Shown here in pieces: positions 1-8,359 of a stretch of 64,000 nt of DNA. The stretch lies in the NCBI RefSeq assembly GCF_008065375.1, contig NZ_VJYI01000025.1, forward strand, positions 1 through 64,000, read 5' to 3'. Every line of letters starts with the position of its first letter. Within the stretch, counting starts at the first letter, position 1. The notes under the pieces are model-generated. The model did no database searches. It saw nothing but the letters and a program-made list of their open reading frames with translations, and was not told where the DNA came from. A program made the position numbers and the translations under genes. Origin of the DNA: Nonomuraea sp. SYSU D8015 (GTDB taxonomy: Bacteria; Actinomycetota; Actinomycetes; Streptosporangiales; Streptosporangiaceae).

Positions 1-65
1 AGGGCGCCGCCGAAGACGGCGGTCAGCCCCACGACATAGGCGCCCAGCCTGGTTACGGTGTTCAT
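1..65 (-). CDS. Small membrane protein of copper operon, C-terminus off window
   Basis: A minus-strand frame opens with ATG at 65-63 and runs off the left edge, reading MNTVTRLGAYVVGLTAVFGG, a hydrophobic start typical of a membrane anchor. Its ATG overlaps the stop of the preceding copZ-like gene as ATGA, so the two are probably translationally coupled. Small proteins beginning this way often follow copZ in actinobacterial copper operons (recall of the family, not a search). Only 21 codons are visible, so its role is inferred from position. Confidence 0.6.
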   Translation of the reverse strand, partial: MNTVTRLGAYVVGLTAVFGGA

Positions 66-274
66 GCCGAAGACGCCACCTCATAGCCGGCCTCCTCGAC
101 CGCGGCCACGATCTCCGCCGCGTCGACCGGCCCGTCGCTGCCGACCGTCAGCAGGCCGCTGGCCAGGTCCACCTCCACCGAGGTGACCCCCGCGACCTCA
201 CCGACCTCCTCCTTCACCGAGCTCACGCAGTGGCCGCAGGTCATGCCCTTGACGGTGTAGGTAGCGGTAGCCAT
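62..274 (-). CDS. copZ: CopZ-like copper chaperone (heavy-metal-associated domain)
   Basis: A 70-residue protein that is a single HMA (ferredoxin-like fold) domain. The metal-binding motif GMTCGHC lies at residues 10-16, with Cys13 and Cys16 as the Cu(I) ligands. Such cytosolic chaperones hand Cu(I) to P1B ATPases and to CsoR/RicR-type sensors. I chose the ATG at 274 because GGAAAGGG precedes it by 9 bases; a TTG three codons upstream lacks this spacing. It is divergent from an MFS gene across a region carrying three copper-type operator boxes, and its stop overlaps the next gene. Length and motif are standard for the family. Confidence 0.93.
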   Translation of the reverse strand: MATATYTVKGMTCGHCVSSVKEEVGEVAGVTSVEVDLASGLLTVGSDGPVDAAEIVAAVEEAGYEVASSA

Positions 275-327
275 GTCAATCAACCCTTTCCAGTGATGTT
301 CGTCAGGAACGAAGCCTCAACGTACTA

Positions 328-427
328 TACCCCCCTACCGTACTCAAGACAGCTCACAGCCGCTTGACATATACCCCCTGGCCGTATAAATCTCTCCAGG
401 CATACCCGCCTATACCCTACGGGGGTA
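328..427. promoter_or_regulatory. Three RicR/CsoR-type boxes (TACCC-N5-SSGTA)
   Basis: Three sites share one geometry: 328-342 (TACCC-N5-CCGTA), 372-386 (TACCC-N5-CCGTA) and 413-427 (TACCC-N5-GGGTA). TACCC-N5-GGGTA is the published palindrome of the mycobacterial RicR copper regulon and resembles CsoR operators. The middle box lies between the -35 and -10 candidates of the MFS gene, and the first lies close to the copZ start. Both divergent genes are therefore probably derepressed by Cu(I). The repressor gene is not in the window. Confidence 0.75.
364..390 (+). promoter_or_regulatory. Candidate promoter of the MFS gene
   Basis: TTGACA at 364-369 and TATAAA at 385-390 are near-consensus hexamers with a short 15-base spacer. 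The spacer holds a TACCC-N5-CCGTA box, so a bound repressor would block polymerase directly. The promoter lies 60 bases before the ATG at 451, which has GGAGAG at 441-446. Confidence 0.5.
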
Positions 428-450
428 AGGCTTACTGACTGGAGAGACTC

Positions 451-1872
451 ATGTCCGCACCATCCCCCCGGCGCTGGACCGCCCTGGCCCTGATCGCCAC
501 CGCCCAGTTCATCGTCATCATGGACACGTCGATCATCGGCGTGGCCCTCCCCCGCATCCAGGAAGACCTCGGCTTCACCCAGGAAAACCTCTCCTGGGTC
601 TTCAACGCCTACGTCGTCGCCTTCGGCGGGCTCCTCCTGCTCGGCGGCCGCCTGTCCGACCTGTTCGGCGCCCGCCGCCTCTTCGGCGCCGGCTGGCTGA
701 TCCTGCTCATCGGCTCGTTCGCGGCCGGCATCGCCCCCGAGGTGTGGGTCGAGCTGGCCGGTCGCCTCATCCAGGGCGCCGGGGCGGCTCTGATCGCCCC
801 GTCAGCGCTCACCCTGCTCATGATGCTGTTCGGCCACGACCCCAAGGAGCTCACCAAAGCCATGGCCTTGTACGGCGCCGCCGCCCCCGCCGGCGGCACC
901 GCCGGGGTGTTCCTCGGCGGCGTGATCACCGAATACCTGAGCTGGCCCTGGGTCTTCCACATCAACATCCCCATCGCCCTCATCGCCCTGTTCGCCAACA
1001 GGGCGCTGATGCCCGCCGCCCCCACCCAGCGCGGCTCCATCGACATCACCGGCGCGCTCACCGTCACCGCCGGACTGGCCGCCGCCGTCTACGCCATCGT
1101 GCGCGCGCCGGAGGCCGGCTGGAGCTCCGCGCACACCTGGCTGGTTCTGGCCGGTGCAGCGGCACTGCTGGCCGGATTCGTCGCCATCCAGGCCCACCGC
1201 CGCGAGCCGCTGATGCGACTGTCCATCTTCCGCACCCCCAACCTCGCCGCCGCCAACCTCACCCAACTCCTGCTCGGCGGCGCCTGGATCCCGATGTGGT
1301 TCTTCCTCAACCTCTACCTGCAGCAAGTCCTCGGCTACAGCGCCTTCCCCAGCGGCGCCGCCCTGCTCCCCATGACCATCCTCATCATGATCGGCATGAT
1401 CGTCCTGGCCCCCCGCACCATCAACCGCTTCGGCCCCAAGACCACGACCCTCACCGGCCTCATCCTGCTCACCACCGGCATGGCCTGGCTGGCATTCATC
1501 CGCCCCGACGGCAGCTTCGCCACCGACGTCCTGCCCGCCAGCCTCATCGCCGCCCTCGGCATGTCGCTGGCCTTCATCCCGACCCTCGGCACCGCCATCT
1601 CCTCCGCACGCCCCGAAGAAGGCGGCCTCGCCTCCGGCATCGTCAACACCAGCTACCAGATCGGCTCCGCCCTCGGCCTAGCCGCCATGACCGCCATCGC
1701 CACCGCCAACGGCGCCGCCCAACTCGGCAACCTCCCCGCCCTGACCAGCGGCTTCTCCGCCGCCTTCGTCGGAGCCGCCGCCATCGCCGCCGCCAGCGCC
1801 CTGCTGGCCGCGCTCACCCTGCGCACCCACGCGCCCGCCCCCGCCGACGAGCCCGCCACCATCGCGGGCTGA
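451..1872 (+). CDS. MFS transporter, DHA2 (EmrB/QacA-like) family
   Basis: A 473-residue integral membrane protein of the 14-helix drug:H+ antiporter class. It shows the DHA2 hallmarks: DTSIIGVALP in helix 1, the motif-A loop GRLSDLFGARR between helices 2 and 3, and a GAGAAL segment in helix 4. The length is normal. The ATG at 451 has GGAGAG five bases upstream. Family members export drugs, dyes or metal complexes by proton antiport. What is unusual is the promoter, which carries copper-type boxes shared with divergent copZ, so the gene may respond to copper. A substrate cannot be inferred. A hairpin terminator follows at 1937-1961. Confidence 0.9.
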   Translation: MSAPSPRRWTALALIATAQFIVIMDTSIIGVALPRIQEDLGFTQENLSWVFNAYVVAFGGLLLLGGRLSDLFGARRLFGAGWLILLIGSFAAGIAPEVWVELAGRLIQGAGAALIAPSALTLLMMLFGHDPKELTKAMALYGAAAPAGGTAGVFLGGVITEYLSWPWVFHINIPIALIALFANRALMPAAPTQRGSIDITGALTVTAGLAAAVYAIVRAPEAGWSSAHTWLVLAGAAALLAGFVAIQAHRREPLMRLSIFRTPNLAAANLTQLLLGGAWIPMWFFLNLYLQQVLGYSAFPSGAALLPMTILIMIGMIVLAPRTINRFGPKTTTLTGLILLTTGMAWLAFIRPDGSFATDVLPASLIAALGMSLAFIPTLGTAISSARPEEGGLASGIVNTSYQIGSALGLAAMTAIATANGAAQLGNLPALTSGFSAAFVGAAAIAAASALLAALTLRTHAPAPADEPATIAG

Positions 1873-1936
1873 CCTCTCACCACCATCCCGTCCAACCGGC
1901 CCGCGGCCGATCGCCGCGCCGATCGAAGCGGCCACC

Positions 1937-1961
1937 GCGCCCGGCTCCATGAGCCGGGCGC
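1937..1961 (+). terminator. Hairpin terminator after MFS gene
   Basis: Perfect 11-bp arms (GCGCCCGGCTC, 1937-1947, and its complement at 1951-1961) with a 3-base loop, 64 bases after the MFS stop. It lacks a long T run, as is common in high-GC actinomycetes. Confidence 0.65.
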
Positions 1962-2119
1962 ACGGCGTTGAACAGGGACAAAGCGCCCGCCCACCCCCGC
2001 TCAATCCCACTCCCGTCCGCGCATGAGCAGGCCCCCTGCTCCGGATGTGACAGGCCGGGCCCGCTGGGTAGGGCGGCTGTGCTGGGCACCTCAGCGTCGC
2101 CCACGCATCGGGGGGAATC

Positions 2120-2827
2120 ATGGTCGTCCACTACAAAGAGCTGCTTGCCACCGTCTCGAAGATGACGGGCCTGGATGCCGGTTCGGCCAGGGCCGCGGCC
2201 GAGGCCACGGTCGCGGCGCTGGCCTGCGCCCTCCCGGAGGACGATCGCCGGCACTTGCTCGAAGAGCTGCCGGCCGAGCTGCACGACGACTTCCCGATCG
2301 CCGGAGAAGCCCGGCACTGGAACGAGACGGAGTTCATCCGCGAAGTGTCCGTGCTCGGCCGCCGGCCGCCGGAGCAGGCGCGGGTCCGGGCCCAGGCCGT
2401 GCTCGTGGCCATCGCCGATCAGGATCCCGAGCTGATCGACGAGCTGCACCTCTCCGACGACCTGCGGGCACTGGTCGCGCCGCCCGGGCTGCGCGGCGCG
2501 ACGGGCCCGGGCGGAGGGCCCGCCCCGCTGACGGACGAGGAGGTGGCGGCCGCGCTCCGCGGTCTGCCGGACTGGACGGGCGATCACAGGGTGCTGCGGC
2601 GCACCGTCGTGCTGCCGACAGCCAACCTGGACCGGGTGCTCCACCGGATCCAGCGGATCGAGCTGCCGCCGGGAACACACCGGCCGCAGGTCATCCGGCG
2701 CGGCGACTCCGTCGAGCTCGTGCTCCGCACGGCCTCCGCCGACGCGGTCACGGCGCTCGACGTCGAACTGGCCGAGCGGCTGGACGACCTCATCACCACC
2801 GCGGCGGCCGGAATCGCCTCCCCCTAG
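2120..2827 (+). CDS. DUF2267 domain fused to degenerate pterin dehydratase-like domain
   Basis: 235 residues in two parts. Residues 1 to about 125 resemble DUF2267 (helical; MVVHYKELLATVS start, acidic helices). After a Gly/Pro-rich linker near 130, residues 136-232 resemble pterin-4a-carbinolamine dehydratase: PLTDEEVAAALRGLPDWTGD, then a helix and a GDSVELVLRT strand. The enzyme's His-His-Pro motif is replaced by THRP, and the later catalytic His in the RTH segment is replaced (RTASADAV). The second half is therefore probably not an active dehydratase and may bind a ligand or dimerise. GGGGGAA precedes the ATG. The gene stands alone; its role is unknown. Confidence 0.7.
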   Translation: MVVHYKELLATVSKMTGLDAGSARAAAEATVAALACALPEDDRRHLLEELPAELHDDFPIAGEARHWNETEFIREVSVLGRRPPEQARVRAQAVLVAIADQDPELIDELHLSDDLRALVAPPGLRGATGPGGGPAPLTDEEVAAALRGLPDWTGDHRVLRRTVVLPTANLDRVLHRIQRIELPPGTHRPQVIRRGDSVELVLRTASADAVTALDVELAERLDDLITTAAAGIASP

Positions 2828-2866
2828 CCGGCACCGCGGCGGCCGGGGTGACCTCGTCTCAGCCCG

Positions 2867-3125
2867 TCACCGGGGCAGTTCCTCGATCGTCAGCCGGTCG
2901 TGCGCGAAGCACACGTATCCGGCCGCCTACTCGCGTCCTCCGGCGGGTCGGGATAGGACCAGGCGACGTCGTCCAGGCGCTCCTCCTCCAGGCGGAGCGA
3001 CCGGTAGGAGGCCTCGCCCTTGTACGGGCAGACGGCCCGCGTGGGGCTGGGCTCCAGCGACTCCCTGCGGACGTCGTGTGCGGGAATAGGTAGCCGCGCA
3101 TCCACCACAGCTCACCGTACGCCCA
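2867..3125 (-). pseudogene. Broken DUF427 family gene
   Basis: On the minus strand, 3084-2932 reads a clear DUF427 core: IPAHDVRRESLEP, VCPYKGEASY, DDVAWSYPDP. The expected C-terminus, AGYVCFAHDRLTIEELPR plus stop (2869-2867), follows in a different frame. Joining them needs a one-base correction near 2930, and the Tyr codon expected just after is a TAG stop. The N-terminal side above 3084 is also out of frame. I call this a pseudogene with at least one frameshift and one nonsense change. The rest of the gap (3126-3365) shows no gene I can support. Confidence 0.7.
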
Positions 3126-3365
3126 CGCCGCGTCCTCCGCCGTACGGCCGCCGGCGCGGATCGACCAGAAGGCGGCCGAAACGGCACGCCTCCACGCCGC
3201 TCCTGGGGGACATGTTCGCCATGTCGGTCCCGCCCTCCCGGTTCAGATCCGGCCGTCCGGATTGCTTGCAGCACCGCGGGGAACCGGGCGCGTTCCCCGT
3301 CGAGAAGGCCGCTCATCAAGCGCCCATGCCCCGCTTCTCCTGACGGTCGGGATCGAAGACCGGCA

Positions 3366-4190
3366 TTAATCCTTCAGGCCCGCGCTGAGGTCGGCGTTCA
3401 TCACGTACTTCTGGAAGATCAGGTAGATCACGACAAGGGGGATCATGGACAGGACCGACGCCCCGAGCAGCACCGACCAGTTGACGTTCTCCGCGCCCAC
3501 GATACTCGCGACGCCGATCTGCAGGGTGAACTCGTTCGGGTCGTTGAGGACCACGAGGGGCCAGATGTAGTCGTTCCACCGCCACTGGAACGACATGATC
3601 GCGAGGGTCATGATGATCGGCCGGGAGAGCGGGAGCATGATCCGGATGAAGGTCGACAGCTCCCCGCTGCCGTCGATGCGGGCCGCGTCCAGCAGGTCGC
3701 GCGGCACGCTCAGGAAGAACTGGCGGAACAGGAAGGTGCCCGTCGCCGTGATCACCGAGGGGGCCACCACGCCGGCGAGACTGTTGTACAGGCCCAGATC
3801 GCGGACGATGAGGAACAGAGGAGAGAGGATGACCTCGCCCGGCAGCATCGTGGTGGCCAGGATGCAGATGGTGAACGCCCGCAGCCACCAGTTGCTGTAT
3901 TTCGCCAGGGCGTACCCGCAGGTGGCGCTTGTCACGATGGTGATGAGGGTCGCGGACACGGCCACGATGAGGGTGTTGCCGAAGTAGCGGCTGAAGTCGA
4001 AGCTCGTCCAGGCCTCGGTGAAGCCGGAGATGGTCGGCTGCTTCGGGAAGATGGTCAGCGGATAGGAGAACAGCTCTCCCGCCGGTTTGAAGGAGCTGAG
4101 CAGGAACCACAGGACGGGAATGCCGTACAGGGCGACCATGAACCACAGGGCCGCCGTCGCCCAGACCTTCTTCGGCAGCAGGTTGTCCAT
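3366..4190 (-). CDS. Sugar ABC transporter permease, MalG type
   Basis: 274 residues with six predicted membrane helices of the carbohydrate ABC permease family. The cytoplasmic EAA loop, which docks on the ATPase, reads DAARIDGSGELSTF followed by LPLSRP, around residues 165-190. It is the last gene of a three-gene importer; its ATG lies one base after the upstream permease stop. It would form the membrane channel with the gene at 4192-5148 for a sugar delivered by the binding protein at 5224-6528. No ATPase gene is nearby, so a shared MsiK-like ATPase is the likely partner. Confidence 0.93.
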   Translation of the reverse strand: MDNLLPKKVWATAALWFMVALYGIPVLWFLLSSFKPAGELFSYPLTIFPKQPTISGFTEAWTSFDFSRYFGNTLIVAVSATLITIVTSATCGYALAKYSNWWLRAFTICILATTMLPGEVILSPLFLIVRDLGLYNSLAGVVAPSVITATGTFLFRQFFLSVPRDLLDAARIDGSGELSTFIRIMLPLSRPIIMTLAIMSFQWRWNDYIWPLVVLNDPNEFTLQIGVASIVGAENVNWSVLLGASVLSMIPLVVIYLIFQKYVMNADLSAGLKD

Positions 4191-4191
4191 C

Positions 4192-5148
4192 TCAGGAGTC
4201 CTTCCGGCGGTTGATGACCAACTGCGCGATAGCGATGATCATCAGAAGCAGCATGAGCACGAAGGACGCCGCGCTCGCGTAGCCGATCTGGGCGCGGCGG
4301 AAGCCGGTCGTGAAGATGTACTGGATGAGCAGGTTGTTTTCGGTGCCCGGACCTCCGGCGTTGACCGCCTGGATGAGCGCGTACTCCTTCATCGAGTGCA
4401 GGGTGGTGAGCAGGATCACGATGAAGGACGTGGGCGCGATCGAGGGCAGCGTGATGTGGCGGAACTTGGCCCACGAGCCCGCGCCGTCCAGGGACGCGGC
4501 TTCGTAGTACGCGGTCGGCACGTTCTTGATGGCCGCGACGAACATCAGCATGTTGACCGCGGTGCTGCCCCAGGCCGCGGCGATGATCACGATGATCAGG
4601 GACAGGTTCGCGTTGGACTGCCACGGCACCGCCTCGCCGCCGAGCGCGATGATGACGTAGTTGACGAGCCCGAAGTTCTCACCGAAGATCCAGCGCCAGA
4701 TGACACCGGCGATGATCGGGGAGATGAGCCAGGGCACGAAGAAGATCACCCGCGCGACCGGCTTGCCACGGCTGTACGGGCTGACGAGCAGCACGGCCGC
4801 GCTCAGCGAGGCGACGTACGTCAGCGGGACGACGGCCGCCGTGAAGATCAGGGTACGGACCAGCGCCGCGTAGAACGCCTCGTCGTTCAGCAGCCGCTGG
4901 TAGTTGTCCAGGCCCACGAACGGCGCCGAGCCGACGCCCGTGTAGCTGGTGAAGGAGTATCCCAGGCCGATGACGGCCGGCCAGACGAAGAAGAGCAGGA
5001 ACAGGGCGAGGTTGGACGAGATGAGCAGCAGGGGCGCCAGGGTGTAGCGGTCATGCCGCCGGGTCCGTCGGCGGGACCACCGCCGCGATGCGGTCCGGGC
5101 CGGCGTCTCGTTGGCGCGCCCCGCCGATTGCGGCACACTCTCCGCCAT
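4192..5148 (-). CDS. Sugar ABC transporter permease, MalF type
   Basis: 318 residues. An Arg-rich cytoplasmic N-terminus (about 35 residues) precedes six membrane helices. The EAA loop is YYEAASLDGAGSWAKF followed by LPSIAP. It is the first permease of the importer, with GGAGGAG upstream of the ATG at 5148. It lies 75 bases downstream of the binding-protein gene and one base from the second permease, so the three are one transcription unit. The family moves oligosaccharides or monosaccharides; the substrate is inferred only from the neighbouring lyase-like genes. Confidence 0.93.
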   Translation of the reverse strand: MAESVPQSAGRANETPARTASRRWSRRRTRRHDRYTLAPLLLISSNLALFLLFFVWPAVIGLGYSFTSYTGVGSAPFVGLDNYQRLLNDEAFYAALVRTLIFTAAVVPLTYVASLSAAVLLVSPYSRGKPVARVIFFVPWLISPIIAGVIWRWIFGENFGLVNYVIIALGGEAVPWQSNANLSLIIVIIAAAWGSTAVNMLMFVAAIKNVPTAYYEAASLDGAGSWAKFRHITLPSIAPTSFIVILLTTLHSMKEYALIQAVNAGGPGTENNLLIQYIFTTGFRRAQIGYASAASFVLMLLLMIIAIAQLVINRRKDS

Positions 5149-5223
5149 TGCGCTCTCCTCCTTCTTCCGCGTTCTTCAGCGCTCGGCCCGCCGGCGCGGG
5201 AAAAGTGCCGGCGGGCCGGACGA

Positions 5224-6528
5224 TCAGCCGATCTGCTGGTTGAGTCCCGACACGATGTTGTCGACGGTCTGCTTGATGTCCTGCTGACCGTTGATCAGCT
5301 TGGCCATCTCGTCCTTGGTCGGGTCGTCCTGGAGGGCCTTGCCGGCGAGCAGGAGCTTCGTCCCGTTCTGGTGTCCTGAGGAGGAGATCGGGTCCGCCAG
5401 CTCGAGCTCCTTGAGGTAGAGCTGGAACGCGTCCAGGGCCGCCTGGTTCTTGAACGGGTAGTTCAGCGTGAGACCGGACTCCACCGGCAGGTAGCCGTTG
5501 ATCTGCGCGAGCTTCGTGTAGTTCGCGGGCTGGAAGACGTAGTCCACCCACTTCTTGGCGGGCTCGGCCTTGTCGCCGTTGTTGAAGGCGACCACCTTGC
5601 CGCCGAGGTTGATGTCGGTGGCGTGGACGGGGCCCGGCGTCGGCGCGCTGGCCCAGTCGAAGCTCGTGATGCTCTCCGCGAAGTCCGCCACCTGCCAGAC
5701 GCCGGAGAAGTACGCGACGACCTGGCCGCTCTTGAACAGGGCGTTCGGGTCGGCGCCCGCGCCCCAGACGGACTTCGGCATGACCTTGTCGTCGTTCAGC
5801 GAGGCGAACTTCGACAGCGCCTGCACGGTGGCGTCGTCGGGGGTGGCGTACTTGTTGTCCGCGCCGAGCTGGAAGCCCTTGCCGCCGTGGCCGTAGATGA
5901 AGGCCCTGATGCGCGCGGGGGACTGGTCGTAGACCAGGTCGTACTTGGCGCCCGTGGCGGTGCGGACCTTCTTGGCGGCGGCCAGGAACTCGTCCCAGGT
6001 CCAGGTCTGGCTCGGGTCGGCCGGAATCTTGACCTTGGCCTTCTCGAACAGGGTCTTGTTGACGAACAGTCCGGCAGCCGTCAGGTCGGAGGGGATGCAG
6101 AGCACCTTGCCGTCCTGGACGGTGAGCAGGTCTTTGTTGATCTTGTTGGCCGGGGCGTTCGCCGTCGCGGCGAGGTCCTGGAGCTGGTTGATCCAGATGG
6201 GGTCGAGCGAGGGCACGCTGGCCGCGTCGGGCAGGGAGTTGGCCTGCGCCGCCTGGCGCAGCTTGTCCTGGTAGCCGTCGTAGGGGACGTTGACGATCTC
6301 GACCTTGACGCCCTCCTTGGCTTCGAACTCCTTGGCCAGGTCGTGGTAGCCCTGCGCCTGGGCCGCGCTCGCCGAGAGCCAGAAGGTGATGCTCTTGGCG
6401 CCGGAGCCCCCGCCCGAGTCCCCGCCGGAGCTCGAACCGCACGCGGTGAGGGCGATCGCCGCGGCGACGGTCACTGGCAGCCAACGCCAGCGCATGAGTC
6501 GTCTCCGGGCTGTCGCAGAAGTCGTCAT
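5224..6528 (-). CDS. Sugar ABC transporter substrate-binding lipoprotein
   Basis: A 434-residue family-1 solute-binding protein. The signal peptide ends in the lipobox LTAC with Cys30 as the lipidation site, followed by a Ser/Gly linker. The mature part has typical features: ITFWLSASAAQAQGY at the start of lobe 1 and a central TWTWDEFLAAAKKV segment. I start at the ATG at 6528 because GGAG sits 5 bases upstream; a longer frame to 6594 lacks a site. It captures the sugar outside the membrane for the permeases downstream. A LacI-type operator lies 46 bases upstream. Confidence 0.93.
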   Translation of the reverse strand: MTTSATARRRLMRWRWLPVTVAAAIALTACGSSSGGDSGGGSGAKSITFWLSASAAQAQGYHDLAKEFEAKEGVKVEIVNVPYDGYQDKLRQAAQANSLPDAASVPSLDPIWINQLQDLAATANAPANKINKDLLTVQDGKVLCIPSDLTAAGLFVNKTLFEKAKVKIPADPSQTWTWDEFLAAAKKVRTATGAKYDLVYDQSPARIRAFIYGHGGKGFQLGADNKYATPDDATVQALSKFASLNDDKVMPKSVWGAGADPNALFKSGQVVAYFSGVWQVADFAESITSFDWASAPTPGPVHATDINLGGKVVAFNNGDKAEPAKKWVDYVFQPANYTKLAQINGYLPVESGLTLNYPFKNQAALDAFQLYLKELELADPISSSGHQNGTKLLLAGKALQDDPTKDEMAKLINGQQDIKQTVDNIVSGLNQQIG

Positions 6529-6573
6529 GGCGTCTCCTTGAACGTTGTCTGCCTGTGGCGTGGGACGGTAACT

Positions 6574-6587
6574 GGAAAGCGTTTGCC
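6574..6587. promoter_or_regulatory. LacI-family operator candidate
   Basis: GGAAAGCGTTTGCC matches the LacI-family pattern TGNAANCGNTTNCA except at the outer bases. It lies upstream of the binding-protein gene, where a sugar-responsive repressor would act. It differs from the TAGAAACCG sites of the second importer, suggesting a separate regulator. Confidence 0.5.
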
Positions 6588-6664
6588 GGGTCAATAGTCA
6601 GTATGTAAGTCCTTTAAGATCTTCTGACATACATACATCAGGACAAATTACATGAGCTGCGGTT

Positions 6665-8359
6665 TTATCCCGAGTGATGGGTGGCTGCGAGACGTAAACG
6701 CAACCTTCCCGGGACCCTTCCGGCGACGTAAAGCCGCTCTCCCGACACGGCGTCGGTGCCTCCGAGGAACCGGTACTCCTCGCCGGGCTCGTAGCCGGGA
6801 GCCGAATGGGAAGCGGCCATCGACATGGCGGGCACCGTGACCGTGATCGAGTCGTCGCCGACGCGGTAGACCGCGGGCTCGCCCGGGTCGAGCTGCCAGG
6901 CGTGCTCGTCCAGGGCCATGGCGCCCGTCATCCGCCCGCCGGGCCGGAAGGCCAGCTCCAGCGCCCAGTCCACGGCCGGGCCCGCCAGGTCGACGGTCAG
7001 CTCGGCCCCGGTGTCCGTGATGTCGACGTGGACGGCGGTGGTCAGCGTCACCTCGTCCCGCGTGCGCAGGTCGAAGTCCATCGCCGAGCTGAACCGGCCA
7101 TCGTCCACCAGCCCGTAGTGGCCGCGCGCGTCGCGGTTCTGATCCGTCATCGGCTGGTAGTAGGAGGCCGACACGGATTCCGTGAGCGTCGCGGTCGTGC
7201 CCTCCTGATCGCGCTCGACCAGCAATCGGGCGGCGCGGAACGGCCCCAGGCCGAAGAAGACACGCGACAGACGCACGTCCCCCAGGACGGCCGCCCCGGC
7301 GAACAGGCGTAGAAACGTCGGGGAGTTCGCCAGCCCGGAACGGATGCGTCTGTGGCGCGGATAGTCGGAACCGCCGAAGACCACGGTCGTCGTCGCGGGC
7401 CGATGGTCGACGAGCAGTCCCGCGGCGCCGAAGACGCGTTGCCGCGGTCTCCGGGGCGGGACGGGTTCCGGCAGTTCCCGCCCGATGCCGGGGTCGAGGA
7501 TCAGTTCCGTGGCCGCGCGCGCCGGTGTGACGACCCCCTGGGACAACGCGAGCCCGGCCGCCCAGGCGAGGTCGCCCCGGCCGCGCAGCAGCGCGATCCG
7601 GCGCAGCGGGAGCAGGTAGGGCGCCAGGGGCAGCGGCTGCCGCTGGTCCTGGCGGCGCGACAGCACCGTCTCGACCGACCCGTCCGGCAGCAGCAGATCG
7701 AGCGTGGCGTCCAGGTTCCGTTCGACGGCGTCGACCAGGTCGGGACGGTCGAACACCTCGGCGATGACGAGCAGCGACGGGTTCGACACGTACGCGGCGT
7801 AGTTGGCGCTGCGTTCGGAGTAGAGCCCGTCGTCGTCGATGTCGACTCCCTCGGCCAGCCACTGGCCGACCCGTTCCGCCAGCGCCCGATCGGGCGCGAG
7901 CCGGTGCAGCCTGGCCAGGGCGGCCGAGATCTCCCAGCGGTGGTTGGGAGTGTGCACTCCGCCCCGCGCCAAGGCCGGGGTGACCGCCGTCAGCAGGTCG
8001 TCGAGCAGGTCCGCCAGCCTGTGCCCGGCAGCGCCGGGAGGGTCGCGCCGCAGCAGCCGCAGGGCGTCGGCCAGATCGTTGACGCTGAACGCGGAGTCCG
8101 GCGGGGAGTCGACGTTGTCGCCGCCGGTGAACAACCCGCCGGGGCCCTGTAGCTCGCGCAGCCGGGCGGCGAGCCGGGCCGCGTGATCGAGCAGCCGGCC
8201 GTCCCGCCCGTACGCGACGAGGGCCAGGATCCGCTCGGCCAGCCGGCGGTGTTGCAGGTGACCCCCGCCATCGCCCTCGTTGAGAATCGCCTTGACCTGG
8301 CCGGCCAGGGCAGCCTGGACCGCCGCGGTGAACGCGGCGTCAACATGTTCGTCGTTCAT
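6665..8359 (-). CDS. Heparinase II/III-like polysaccharide lyase-type protein
   Basis: 564 residues with no signal peptide, so probably cytosolic. The first ~300 residues look like an alpha/alpha toroid: repeated helices, a TPNHRWEISAALARLH segment and DGLYSERSANYAAY. The rest is beta-rich (YYQPMTDQNRDARGHYGL and the following strands), as in heparinase II/III and related uronate lyases that cleave 1,4-linked uronic acid sugars. The His in NHRWE and Tyr in the SER-A-NYAAY segment are catalytic candidates by analogy. It sits in the importer locus and may split imported oligosaccharides. The exact family and substrate are uncertain. Only a weak ribosome site (GCAGAG) precedes the ATG, which overlaps a regulator remnant. 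Confidence 0.6.
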   Translation of the reverse strand: MNDEHVDAAFTAAVQAALAGQVKAILNEGDGGGHLQHRRLAERILALVAYGRDGRLLDHAARLAARLRELQGPGGLFTGGDNVDSPPDSAFSVNDLADALRLLRRDPPGAAGHRLADLLDDLLTAVTPALARGGVHTPNHRWEISAALARLHRLAPDRALAERVGQWLAEGVDIDDDGLYSERSANYAAYVSNPSLLVIAEVFDRPDLVDAVERNLDATLDLLLPDGSVETVLSRRQDQRQPLPLAPYLLPLRRIALLRGRGDLAWAAGLALSQGVVTPARAATELILDPGIGRELPEPVPPRRPRQRVFGAAGLLVDHRPATTTVVFGGSDYPRHRRIRSGLANSPTFLRLFAGAAVLGDVRLSRVFFGLGPFRAARLLVERDQEGTTATLTESVSASYYQPMTDQNRDARGHYGLVDDGRFSSAMDFDLRTRDEVTLTTAVHVDITDTGAELTVDLAGPAVDWALELAFRPGGRMTGAMALDEHAWQLDPGEPAVYRVGDDSITVTVPAMSMAASHSAPGYEPGEEYRFLGGTDAVSGERLYVAGRVPGRLRLRLAATHHSG

